Positions 47,186-55,319 of a stretch of DNA of 64,000 nt are shown here, piece by piece. Position 1 is the first letter of the stretch, and each line of letters begins with the position of its first letter. The translations under genes and the position numbers were made by a program. Origin of the DNA: Pseudomonas sp. HS6 (lineage in GTDB: Bacteria > Pseudomonadota > Gammaproteobacteria > Pseudomonadales > Pseudomonadaceae). The DNA lies in contig NZ_CP067412.1 in the NCBI RefSeq assembly GCF_023375815.1, positions 1,302,001 to 1,366,000 on the forward strand, read 5' to 3'. The notes beneath the pieces are model-generated. The model was not told where the DNA came from, did no database searches, and was given only the letters and a program-made list of their open reading frames with translations.

Positions 47186-48124
47186 ATGTACCTGGTGTGT
47201 GGCGAAGCGCTGTTCGATTTCTTCAGCGAAGACGATGCCGGCGGGCAGGCGTCGAAAGTCAATTTCAAGGCGATTGCCGGTGGCTCGCCGTTTAACGTGG
47301 CGGTGGGATTGCGCCGACTGGGCGTGGATTCGGCGCTGTTTGGCGGGTTGTCCACCGATTACCTCGGCCGGCGCCTTCAGCAGGTGCTGCAGGACGAAGG
47401 CGTCCGCCCGGATTATCTGGTGGACTTCGCGGCGCCGACTACGCTGGCGATGGTCGCGGTGGGCGCCAATGGCTCTCCGCATTACAGCTTCCGTGGCGAA
47501 GGTTGCGCTGACCGGCAATTGAGTCAGGCGCATCTGCCAACGCTGGGCCCTGAAGTACGCGGTTTGCACTTCGGTTCCTTCTCGCTGGTGGTGCAACCGG
47601 TGGCCGATACATTGCTTGCGCTGATACAGCGTGAAAGCGGCAAACGCCTGATCAGCCTCGACCCGAACGTGCGCCTCAATCCCGAGCCGAACATCGACCT
47701 GTGGCGCGAGCGGATTGCCACGCTGGTGGAACTGGCAGACCTGATCAAAGTCAGCGACGAAGACTTGAGCCTGCTGTATCCCGAGCAGGATCCGCAGCGC
47801 GTCATCGAAGGCTGGCTGCAGCATCGTTGTCAGGTGGTGTTCCTGACCCGTGGCGGTGAAGGCGCGACCGTTTTCAGCCGTGCTCACGGCTCCTGGTCGG
47901 TACCGGCAAGCTCGGTGAAGATCGCCGACACCGTCGGCGCAGGCGATACCTTCCAGGCAGCGCTAATCACCTGGCTGACCGAGCATGAACTGGATTCGGT
48001 GGACGGCGTACAGCATCTGAATCGCGAGCAGATCGACGCCATGCTCAGGTTTGCCGTACAGGCGGCCGCCCTTACATGCAGCAAGACAGGTCCGGATTTG
48101 CCTTATCGCCATCAGTTGAGCTGA
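47186..48124 (+). CDS. mtlZ: Fructokinase MtlZ
   Basis: 312 residues, a PfkB-family sugar kinase that phosphorylates the fructose made by MtlD. YLVCGEALFDFF opens the fold, AGGSPFNVAVGLRRLG binds the sugar, and DTVGAGDTFQAAL holds the catalytic Asp and anion hole. A longer frame is open from 47090, overlapping xylB, but the family starts at the ATG at 47186; CAAACAACT just before it could be an Hfq/Crc site. It is the last gene of the polyol operon. Confidence 0.92.
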   Translation: MYLVCGEALFDFFSEDDAGGQASKVNFKAIAGGSPFNVAVGLRRLGVDSALFGGLSTDYLGRRLQQVLQDEGVRPDYLVDFAAPTTLAMVAVGANGSPHYSFRGEGCADRQLSQAHLPTLGPEVRGLHFGSFSLVVQPVADTLLALIQRESGKRLISLDPNVRLNPEPNIDLWRERIATLVELADLIKVSDEDLSLLYPEQDPQRVIEGWLQHRCQVVFLTRGGEGATVFSRAHGSWSVPASSVKIADTVGAGDTFQAALITWLTEHELDSVDGVQHLNREQIDAMLRFAVQAAALTCSKTGPDLPYRHQLS

Positions 48125-48168
48125 CCGCGTAGACTGGCGCCCTTTTTTGCATGACGGGATGACCGCTT

Positions 48169-48789
48169 TTGAATTCGGGGCGCACGGCTGGACTTTTGAT
48201 ACTGGCGACACTTCTGACGGGCTGCGGTACTTCGCCGCCGCGTTCACCGGAAAACCTCTGCGATATTTTCCGGGAAAAAAGTGATTGGTATGACGCGGCG
48301 CAAGTCACGCAAAAGCGCTGGGGCGTACCGATCCAGGTGCCGTTCGCGATCATGTATCAGGAGTCCGGCTACCGCTACGACGCCAAGACGCCGCGTAAAT
48401 ACCTGTTGTGGGTGATTCCGTGGGGCCGCGTCACGACGGCATCGGGCTATGCGCAGGCCAAGGATGAAGTCTGGTCCGACTACCAGAAAAGCACCGGCCG
48501 ACACGGCGCCGACCGCGAAGACTTCGACGACGCTATCGACTTTGTCGGCTGGTACATGGACAAGACCACCTCGGTCAACGGCGTGTACAAGTACGACGCC
48601 TACAACCAGTACCTCAACTACCACGAGGGCTGGGGCGGGTTTCGCCAGAAGACCTATGCCAGCAAGACGTGGCTACCGCCGGTGGCGCGCAAGGTACAGA
48701 ACCGCTCGGACATGTACGGCCAGCAATACGCGGCGTGCAAGGATGATCTGAATCGCGGGTTCTGGAGCCGGTTCTGGCATTGGCTCTGA
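48169..48789 (+). CDS. Lipoprotein with lysozyme-like (transglycosylase) domain
   Basis: 206 residues from a TTG start. The signal peptide TAGLLILATLLTGCG carries the lipobox LTGC, so it should be anchored in the outer membrane facing the periplasm. The mature part has PFAIMYQESGYRYDA, where the Glu after Gln is placed like the catalytic Glu of lytic transglycosylases, then ASGYAQAKDEVWSDYQKSTG and YNQYLNYHEGWGGF, as in SLT-fold proteins. It probably cleaves peptidoglycan. It stands alone after the mtl operon. Confidence 0.75.
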   Translation: MNSGRTAGLLILATLLTGCGTSPPRSPENLCDIFREKSDWYDAAQVTQKRWGVPIQVPFAIMYQESGYRYDAKTPRKYLLWVIPWGRVTTASGYAQAKDEVWSDYQKSTGRHGADREDFDDAIDFVGWYMDKTTSVNGVYKYDAYNQYLNYHEGWGGFRQKTYASKTWLPPVARKVQNRSDMYGQQYAACKDDLNRGFWSRFWHWL

Positions 48790-48812
48790 CCTTCGGTGCC
48801 CTTTAGCACGCC

Positions 48813-48916
48813 ATCGCTGGCAAGTCGAATCGTCGCACCGCAGCTCCCACAGGGATCTACGGTAACCACAACTTTAGTGAACGACGTAGATCCTGTGGGA
48901 GCGGGCTTGCCCGCGA
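48813..48916. repeat. REP pair between lipoprotein and OprD genes
   Basis: The left copy is the long REP variant (ATCGCTGGCAAG, then TCGAATCGTCGCACCGCAG, then CTCCCACAGG). The right copy is the ordinary form (CCTGTGGGAGCGGGCTTGCC). AGGGATCTACG and CGTAGATCCT beside them extend the stem, so the whole unit can fold as one hairpin. It lies between convergent genes. Confidence 0.8.
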
Positions 48917-48948
48917 AGGCGTCAGTTCAGGCACCGCCGGCCTAAGGG

Positions 48949-50250
48949 TTACAACACCGAAAAGTTGTAACTCACGATCAACCGGGTCTCATCCACGTCC
49001 CGGGCGAACTTCTCGTAGTTCGTCCGATACGTCGCATTACGCAAACGCAGGCTGACATCCTTGAACGTGCCGCTCTGGATCACGTACTTCAACTCGCTGT
49101 CGCGTTCCCACTCTTTACCTTCCTGATCGCTGCCCGGCACCTTGATGTGATCGCCGTTCACGTAACGAGTCAGGAAGCTGAGGCCGTTGATGCCGATCGC
49201 CTTGAAGTCATAGTCGTAACGAAGCTGCCAGGAACGCTCCTGCGCGGCGGCGAAGTCGTTGACCTGCACGTAGTTCACCAGGTACGGGTTGCTGCCATCG
49301 AGGTACGGCATCGAATTGTCGCCGTTCATGCGCTGCCAACCGGCGCTGAAGGTGTGGCCGCTGATGCCGTAGGACAGCATGCCGCTCAAGGCCCGGTTGT
49401 CGATGGAACCGGCCTTGGCATCACCGCTGTCGGCGCTTTTCAGCAAACGCAGATCCGCTTTCAACACGCCGTCACCCAGCGGCTGGTTGGCCAACAGACC
49501 CACGAAGTGCTGACGATAGATGTCTTCCAGCTCGGCGTAGTGATACTGCGCGGTCAGGCGATCGTTGATCTTGTAGTCGAAGCCGTACATGTCGAAATGA
49601 TCGGCGGTGACGTTGCAGGCATAGCGCTTGTTCTTGCAGTGCACGCGAATGTCTTGCGAGTCGGTCGAACCCCGGGCGGTGTACTTGTCCAGGCGTGCGG
49701 CCATGAAGGTCAGGTCCTTTACTTCCTTGGACGTCAGCATCGCACCGTTGAACATGGTCGGCAGCAGACGGCCGTCGTTGTACTTGAGCAGCGGCAGATC
49801 CGGCAGCAGCGCACCGTATTTCAGCACCGTATCCGAGACTTTCACCTTGGCCGTCAGGCCCATTTTTGCGTACTGACCTTTCGAACCGCGCGGGTTGTCG
49901 CCACTGGATGGCAGCAGGCCGCTGTTGCTGCGGTCGGGGCTGGAATCGAGCTGAAAGCCCGCCATGCCCAGCGCATCGATGCCGAAACCGACGGTGCCTT
50001 CGGTGTAGCCCGATTGCAGATTGAGAATGAAGCCCTGCGCCGACTCTTCGCGCTTGGACGCGCCCTGATCATTGGAAGTGTGCCCATCACGGAAATCACG
50101 GTTGAAGTACACCGTGCGCGACTCGATCTTCGCCGTGGTGTCTTCGAAAAAACCGCTGGCCTGAACCTGCGCGGTAAAACCGGCGCACAGCACAAAGGCT
50201 CCGAAGCCAAGCGACTGGCGCGGGGTGATGAGGGGAAATGGGGGACGCAT
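48949..50250 (-). CDS. OprD-family outer-membrane porin
   Basis: 433 residues from the ATG at 50250, with a GGAG site six bases ahead. The signal peptide (SLGFGAFVLCAGFTAQVQA) is followed by FFEDTTAKIESRTVYFNRDFRDG, the usual OprD opening, and LNLQSGYTEGTVGFGIDALGM. The C-terminus ends in alternating residues with terminal FSVL, as in a beta-barrel. One pair of cysteines (VHCKNKRYACN) may mark a loop disulfide. The family forms 18-stranded channels for amino acids or aromatic acids; the substrate is not evident. Confidence 0.9.
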   Translation of the reverse strand: MRPPFPLITPRQSLGFGAFVLCAGFTAQVQASGFFEDTTAKIESRTVYFNRDFRDGHTSNDQGASKREESAQGFILNLQSGYTEGTVGFGIDALGMAGFQLDSSPDRSNSGLLPSSGDNPRGSKGQYAKMGLTAKVKVSDTVLKYGALLPDLPLLKYNDGRLLPTMFNGAMLTSKEVKDLTFMAARLDKYTARGSTDSQDIRVHCKNKRYACNVTADHFDMYGFDYKINDRLTAQYHYAELEDIYRQHFVGLLANQPLGDGVLKADLRLLKSADSGDAKAGSIDNRALSGMLSYGISGHTFSAGWQRMNGDNSMPYLDGSNPYLVNYVQVNDFAAAQERSWQLRYDYDFKAIGINGLSFLTRYVNGDHIKVPGSDQEGKEWERDSELKYVIQSGTFKDVSLRLRNATYRTNYEKFARDVDETRLIVSYNFSVL

Positions 50251-50613
50251 TGAAAACTCCAACAGAACAACGATTGCGCGGGGGCGCAAACAAACCAGAA
50301 ATAGCTCCCGTCCCGGCACAGTGAAGAACCGGGAGGAAGTGAACACGCGGGGGTGAGCGCCAATGATGGCAGATGGCTTTGACGTGCTACAGGCGACTTT
50401 AGTCTGAAACTGACTGACTGTTCTTGAGCGCCTTCGTGTGCGATTGCGATGGATCTTCCGCCCGCAAGTGCCGGTTTCACGGGGTGAAACCACCGGTCTA
50501 AGGGTTTTCCCTATGGGCTGCGGCCCGCGCCTCTACGGCATTTGCGCCTTGAACGAGGCGGTTTAATCCTGCACCATCCGCCCACGCTAAATCCAAAGGA
50601 CGGAAAACAAGGC
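50251..50613. other. Intergenic region between OprD and vgrG genes
   Basis: About 360 bases that must hold the divergent promoters of the porin and the VgrG cassette. AAAGGACG at 50595-50602, close to the vgrG start, differs by one base from the RsmA consensus. No other feature was recognised. Confidence 0.45.
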
Positions 50614-52686
50614 ATGCTGGACGCCAACGCTACCCACATTACCCTCACGCTCGAGGGCGCTTCCGCCGATCTGCAAGTCCTCAGCTTCACCGGTCGCGAA
50701 GCCCTCAACGAACCGTTCCGTTTCGACCTCGAACTGGTCAGCGCCCGCCCCGATCTCAACCTCGAAGAACTCCTGCACAAGCCTGGCTGCCTGACTTTCG
50801 GCGCCACCGGCGAGGGCAGGATTCATGGCCTGGTGTATCGCGTCGAGCAAGGCGATTCCGGCAAGACCCTGACCCGCTACAGCATCAGCCTGGTGCCACA
50901 ACTGGCCTACCTGCGGCACAACCATGACCAGCAGATTTTTCAGCAACTGACGGTGCCGAAGATCATCGCCCGAGTGCTGGAAGATCGCGGCATTCTGGCC
51001 GACGCCTACAGTTTCCAGCTCGGCGCCGAGTACCCGGAACGCGACTACTGCGTGCAGTACGACGAGTCCGACCTGCACTTCATCCAGCGCCTGTGCGAAG
51101 AGGAAGGCATTCACTTCCACTTCCAGCACAGCAGCAGCGGCCACAAACTGGTGTTCGGCGACGACCAGACCGTTTTCCGCAAACTGAAACCGGTCAACTA
51201 CCAGCAAGACTCCGGCATGACCGCCGACAAACCGGTGATCAAGCGTTTCAACCTGCGTCTGGAAACCCGCACCAGTCGCGTCAGCCGCCGCGACTACGAT
51301 TTCGAAAAACCGAAGATCCTGCCCGAAGGCGCCGTCAAATCCGAGTTCATGCCGGACCTGGAAGACTACGACTACCCCGGCCGTTTCACCACGCGCGAGC
51401 GCGGCAAGTTCCTCTCGACCCGAGCGCTGGAACGCCATCGCAGCGACTACAAACTCGCCGAAGGCAAAGGTGACGAACCGACCCTGACCAGCGGCCATTT
51501 CTTGACCCTGGCCGAACACCCGCGCGCCGAATGGAACGATTTGTGGCTGCTGCTGGAAATCTTCCACGAAGGCAAACAACCGCAAGTGCTGGGCGAAAAC
51601 GTCACCAGCGACGTCACCGACAACAAGAGCGATTTCCACCAGGGCTACCGCAACAGCTTCGTGGCCACCCCGTGGGACGCGCACTACCGCCCTGCCCTCG
51701 AACACCCGAAACCGAAAGTCCTCGGCAGCCAGACCGCCATCGTTACCGGCCCCGCCGGCGAAGAAATCCACTGCGACCAATACGGCCGCGTGAAAGTGCA
51801 ATTCCACTGGGACCGCGACGGCCAGGCCGACGACAAGACCACCTGCTGGCTGCGCGTCGCCAGCGGCTGGGCCGGCGCGGCCTATGGCGGCATCGCCATC
51901 CCGAGAATCGGCATGGAAGTGCTGGTGACCTTCCTTGAAGGCGACCCCGATCAACCGCTGGTGACCGGTTGCCTGTACCACAAGGAAAACGTCGTTCCTT
52001 ACGACTTGCCGGCGAACAAAACCCGCAGCACTTTCAAGACCCTCAGCTCCCCGGGCGGCAAGGGCTACAACGAATTCCGCATCGAAGACAAGAAAGGCGC
52101 GGAACAGATCTACATCCACGCCCAGCGCGACTGGGACGAAAACATCGAGCACGACCAGAAGATTCGGGTTGGCAATGAACGGCATGACACCATCGAAGCC
52201 AATGTTTTAAGTGAATTCAAGGTCGAAGAACACCGCATCACTCACCTGGACCGCAAGAGCGAAATGCGGGCGAATGATCACCTGACCGTGGGCGTGACTC
52301 AGCATGTTAAGGTCGGTACCGGTCAGTTCGTTGAAGCGGGTACGGAGATTCACTACCACGCCGGCGAGAAAGTGGTGATCGAGGGCGGGATGGAGCTGAC
52401 GGCGAAGGCTGGTGGCAGTTTCGTCAAGGTCGATGCTGGTGGCGTGACCATCAGCGGTGCGGAAGTGAAGGTGAATACGGGAGGCGCGCCCGGCGTCGGA
52501 ACAGGCATTGGGATTCTCGAACCCGTTATCCCGTGGCTAGCGGCCAAAGACAAGGCTGGCGCCCTGCTCGTTCCCGCCGTTGTGCAAATGGCCATGGCCA
52601 AAGCTGCCCGGGCGGCGGGCAATACCCGCTGCCCGATCTGTGAAGCTTGCCGAGAAGGCAAATGCGATTTGGGGGCCACAGCATGA
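50614..52686 (+). CDS. vgrG: Type VI secretion spike protein VgrG
   Basis: 690 residues. The gp27-like part runs from THITLTLEGASADLQVLSFTG through ERDYCVQYDESDLHFIQRLCEEEGIHFHF. The gp5-like OB domain has EIHCDQYGRVKVQFHWDRDG and WAGAAYGGIAIPRIGMEVLV, and a beta-helix needle follows (GEKVVIEGGMELTAKAGG). A helical tail ends in CPICEACREGKCD, possibly the contact for the adaptor. No effector domain is fused. It tips the tail tube and carries cargo. The ATG at 50614 is chosen by family; it overlaps the DUF4123 gene by 4 bp. Confidence 0.95.
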   Translation: MLDANATHITLTLEGASADLQVLSFTGREALNEPFRFDLELVSARPDLNLEELLHKPGCLTFGATGEGRIHGLVYRVEQGDSGKTLTRYSISLVPQLAYLRHNHDQQIFQQLTVPKIIARVLEDRGILADAYSFQLGAEYPERDYCVQYDESDLHFIQRLCEEEGIHFHFQHSSSGHKLVFGDDQTVFRKLKPVNYQQDSGMTADKPVIKRFNLRLETRTSRVSRRDYDFEKPKILPEGAVKSEFMPDLEDYDYPGRFTTRERGKFLSTRALERHRSDYKLAEGKGDEPTLTSGHFLTLAEHPRAEWNDLWLLLEIFHEGKQPQVLGENVTSDVTDNKSDFHQGYRNSFVATPWDAHYRPALEHPKPKVLGSQTAIVTGPAGEEIHCDQYGRVKVQFHWDRDGQADDKTTCWLRVASGWAGAAYGGIAIPRIGMEVLVTFLEGDPDQPLVTGCLYHKENVVPYDLPANKTRSTFKTLSSPGGKGYNEFRIEDKKGAEQIYIHAQRDWDENIEHDQKIRVGNERHDTIEANVLSEFKVEEHRITHLDRKSEMRANDHLTVGVTQHVKVGTGQFVEAGTEIHYHAGEKVVIEGGMELTAKAGGSFVKVDAGGVTISGAEVKVNTGGAPGVGTGIGILEPVIPWLAAKDKAGALLVPAVVQMAMAKAARAAGNTRCPICEACREGKCDLGATA

Positions 52687-53507
52687 GTGACGCCCTCAAC
52701 AATTGGCTGAGTGAACAGTCACGCCTCAATCGCGTGCTGATCCTGGCCGTCGACAGTCTCGCCGAACCCAATCCGGTTACGTCGCTTTACAGCGCCGGGG
52801 TGATGCAACGTTCGGTGCAGCTCTACCGACATACCGAGTACGCAAAATTCGCGGCCATCAGCCCATGGCTGACCGAACTGGACAATCCAGGCAACGAGGC
52901 GTTTCGCGAACTGCTCGACGCCCCCCAACGCAACTGGGGCTGGATTGGCAGCATGGATCAGGCTGACCTCGACAGTCTGACCCAGCACTGGGTCTCGCGC
53001 ATGGTCATCGACGAAGACGGCGACCGATCACTGTTCCGCTTTCAGGACAACCGCGTACTTGCCCGCTGTCTTGGCAACCTCAAGGAAAGCGAATTTGCGC
53101 TGCTGTTGGGGCCGATCAGCAGTGTTCTGTATTGGGATGAAAACCAGTGGAAACACACGGACAACGGCAAGCCAGGCATGTACCCGGTCCCCAGCCCTGA
53201 ACCGTGGCTGCGCGACCCCGAGTCCGGCGAACAGGCGAGAAGCATCCTGCGTGACAACCTCAAACGATGGCTGCTGACCTACCACGTCGAAGCCGCCGCT
53301 AATCTCGCCGAAACCCGAGTGGTCAGCGAATGGCTGGAGGAACAGATGGACTTACTCGATGCATGGGGCTGGCAGACGCCGGAGCAGCGCGAGTTGATGC
53401 TCAGCCGGCGATTGTCTGAGCAGTGCATGAAAGATGTTGCGTGGGAGCCATTGCCGGAGGAGTCACCGGAGGTTCATTTTGCGCGGTGTCAGCGAGTGTT
53501 CGGATAA
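52683..53507 (+). CDS. DUF4123 type VI effector adaptor
   Basis: 274 residues. DUF4123 proteins (Tec/TEC class) load a cognate effector onto VgrG. Visible motifs are LNRVLILAVDSLAEP at the start, the central FRFQDNRVLARCLGN and a C-terminal domain with LLDAWGWQTPEQRELMLSRRL. The start codon overlaps the vgrG stop (ATGA). It lies between VgrG and the lipase, so it probably handles that lipase. Confidence 0.9.
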   Translation: MSDALNNWLSEQSRLNRVLILAVDSLAEPNPVTSLYSAGVMQRSVQLYRHTEYAKFAAISPWLTELDNPGNEAFRELLDAPQRNWGWIGSMDQADLDSLTQHWVSRMVIDEDGDRSLFRFQDNRVLARCLGNLKESEFALLLGPISSVLYWDENQWKHTDNGKPGMYPVPSPEPWLRDPESGEQARSILRDNLKRWLLTYHVEAAANLAETRVVSEWLEEQMDLLDAWGWQTPEQRELMLSRRLSEQCMKDVAWEPLPEESPEVHFARCQRVFG

Positions 53508-53575
53508 ATCAATCCACGGCCTGACGGCACGAATTTTCAGAAAACCATCCCAATGGGATTGGTTTGGAGTATCCA

Positions 53576-54445
53576 GTGAGCAGGATCTTTCTTCCATTCA
53601 GTACCAAATCATTAGCTTTGTGGATGCTGCCTTTGATTGGAGCTTGCAGCTCGGCCGGCCAGCTCGTTACGAGTACTGTTGACGGTGCATCCAGCTATTA
53701 CGGAACCGACTCATTCACCCTCGTAGCGACGTCTCCTGCCAATTTCGGGCTGGTATCGAAAGCACAGTACGCACCCGAGGCAGGACAGACCTGCAAGGTT
53801 TATTCACCCGGTCTAGGCGGCGAGGTCTCGCGACGGCATCAAAAAACCGACGATATTGATATTAAGGATGTGGAGCAAACCGCCAGTTTTAATATTCCCC
53901 TTAGTTACCATGTCGCCGGGTGCCGCATGGAGCTACAGCGGGTAGAACTGTCAATCGAAGCACGCTATGGCCCTTCGTCTTTGGACATTGCTGGGGATGT
54001 GGGCGGAATATCCATCGTGAGCAACGCCTCACATAATGAAAATGACAGCGCAACAACTGCCCACTTTCGTGGAGTGTGCACTTGGATGTTTCAGCTCAGC
54101 GAAGCAAGAATCCAAAAAGATGGAATATCAAAGGTTCTTTCCTGCAGTGCGGCAAGCTCGGACTGGACAGTGCCGAACGACTATATGGAGCGATCCAAGA
54201 TTGGCGGCAGTATTCAAAAAACCAAGTTAAATAACAGCAAGGTGACTGTTGATTTCCGCGTGGCGGGTGAGGAAGAACCCAGCATGGACAATCGGTGGAT
54301 TAAAACTGTAAAAGGCTGGAAACCCTGCCAAGGTACCGAAAAATCAAATCGCTGCCAGACACCTCCTTCCTTTAAATCATTCAAAATGAACGGTCGCGAG
54401 TGCACGGTTTATCCCAACTGTGTTGAGCAGGAGCATACGTTTTGA
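53576..54445 (+). CDS. Probable immunity lipoprotein 1 of the type VI lipase
   Basis: 289 residues from a GTG at 53576 with a TTGGAG site seven bases ahead; a TTG at 53564 has none. The signal ends in the lipobox LIGAC, so the protein is a lipoprotein facing the periplasm, where lipase toxins act. The mature part has repeated Cys (about eight), HVAGCRMELQRVELSIEARYG and FKMNGRECTVYPNC. Its sequence and length are close to the next gene, so the pair are tandem paralogues. Context (between the adaptor and the lipase) suggests immunity; I do not recognise a named family. GC is lower than in vgrG. Confidence 0.7.
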   Translation: MSRIFLPFSTKSLALWMLPLIGACSSAGQLVTSTVDGASSYYGTDSFTLVATSPANFGLVSKAQYAPEAGQTCKVYSPGLGGEVSRRHQKTDDIDIKDVEQTASFNIPLSYHVAGCRMELQRVELSIEARYGPSSLDIAGDVGGISIVSNASHNENDSATTAHFRGVCTWMFQLSEARIQKDGISKVLSCSAASSDWTVPNDYMERSKIGGSIQKTKLNNSKVTVDFRVAGEEEPSMDNRWIKTVKGWKPCQGTEKSNRCQTPPSFKSFKMNGRECTVYPNCVEQEHTF

Positions 54446-55311
54446 ACAGAAAATTCCTAGCATATCGAATTCATTCAATATTTTTAATTACACTGCCGTT
54501 CCTCGGTGCGTGCAGTTTGGCAGGACAGATTGCAAAAGACTCAGTGGAGGAAGCAACTAGTTCTTACAGCAAGGAGCACTTCACATTAACGATTACTCTA
54601 CCAGCAAAATTTGGATTTACGTCGAAAGCGAAATATTTGCCAAAGGACGGTGGGAGTTGCACAACCTACAACCCAAGCTTAGGTGCTTCGGTCTCTCGTC
54701 AACAACAAAAGTCCAATACCACTGAAGCAAAGGACACAGAGCAAACAGTATCGACTGACATTCCGCTGCAATACAGCATTGCTGGATGTGCAATGACCCT
54801 TGTCAGGGTTAGCTATGAAGTAAGTGCAGCCTACGGAGCAGACGCCTGGAGTAACGATCTTGAGTTGGCGGGAGGGACTGCTATAAAAAGCGAGGTTGCC
54901 GGAGACGCTAACACACCATACCCAGACGTTATCGAGCAGCGAGGACTCTGCGCATGGAGCTTTCAGATAAGCACCGCGAAAGCAAAAAAAAATCAGATTG
55001 AAAAAATCCTCACATGCGCTGCTGCAAATAGTAATTGGGAAGTCCCTTCCGACCGTTTTCAGCGACGTAAACCAGGGGGCGCAGTCTTCGGCGCTGACAT
55101 AGTGAATAAAACTATCCATGCGACTTTTAAACTTTCGACTGAAGAAACTCCCTATTATCAGCGATATTGGTTCAAGGTGCCCAACGGCTGGAAGCCTTGC
55201 ACCGGCCGATGGAATTCCGACCGTGAAGAACTGTGCACCACGCCTCCACAGTTCAGGACTTTTATACAGAATGGACGCGAATGTTCCGTTTACCCCGGTT
55301 GTGATAAATAA
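54442..55311 (+). CDS. Probable immunity lipoprotein 2 of the type VI lipase
   Basis: 289 residues, the same length as the preceding paralogue, and sharing GACS-AGQ at the lipobox, a (V/A)SRxxQK segment, IAGCAMTLVRVSYEVSAAYG and NGRECSVYPGC. It begins at a TTG that overlaps the previous stop (TTGA), with an AGGAG site eight bases ahead. Lipobox FLGAC. Two related copies may protect against variants of the lipase or act as a dimer. It ends 8 bp before the lipase gene. Confidence 0.7.
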   Translation: MNRKFLAYRIHSIFLITLPFLGACSLAGQIAKDSVEEATSSYSKEHFTLTITLPAKFGFTSKAKYLPKDGGSCTTYNPSLGASVSRQQQKSNTTEAKDTEQTVSTDIPLQYSIAGCAMTLVRVSYEVSAAYGADAWSNDLELAGGTAIKSEVAGDANTPYPDVIEQRGLCAWSFQISTAKAKKNQIEKILTCAAANSNWEVPSDRFQRRKPGGAVFGADIVNKTIHATFKLSTEETPYYQRYWFKVPNGWKPCTGRWNSDREELCTTPPQFRTFIQNGRECSVYPGCDK

Positions 55312-55319
55312 GGACTTTT

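Noticed and set aside
49147..50253. Open frame of 368 codons antisense to the OprD porin
   Set aside because: The porin has a signal peptide and barrel pattern on the other strand; this frame has none.
50587..52185. Open frame of 532 codons antisense to vgrG
   Set aside because: It arises from GC-rich third positions of vgrG, and the product is Val/Ala/Phe-rich without any motif.
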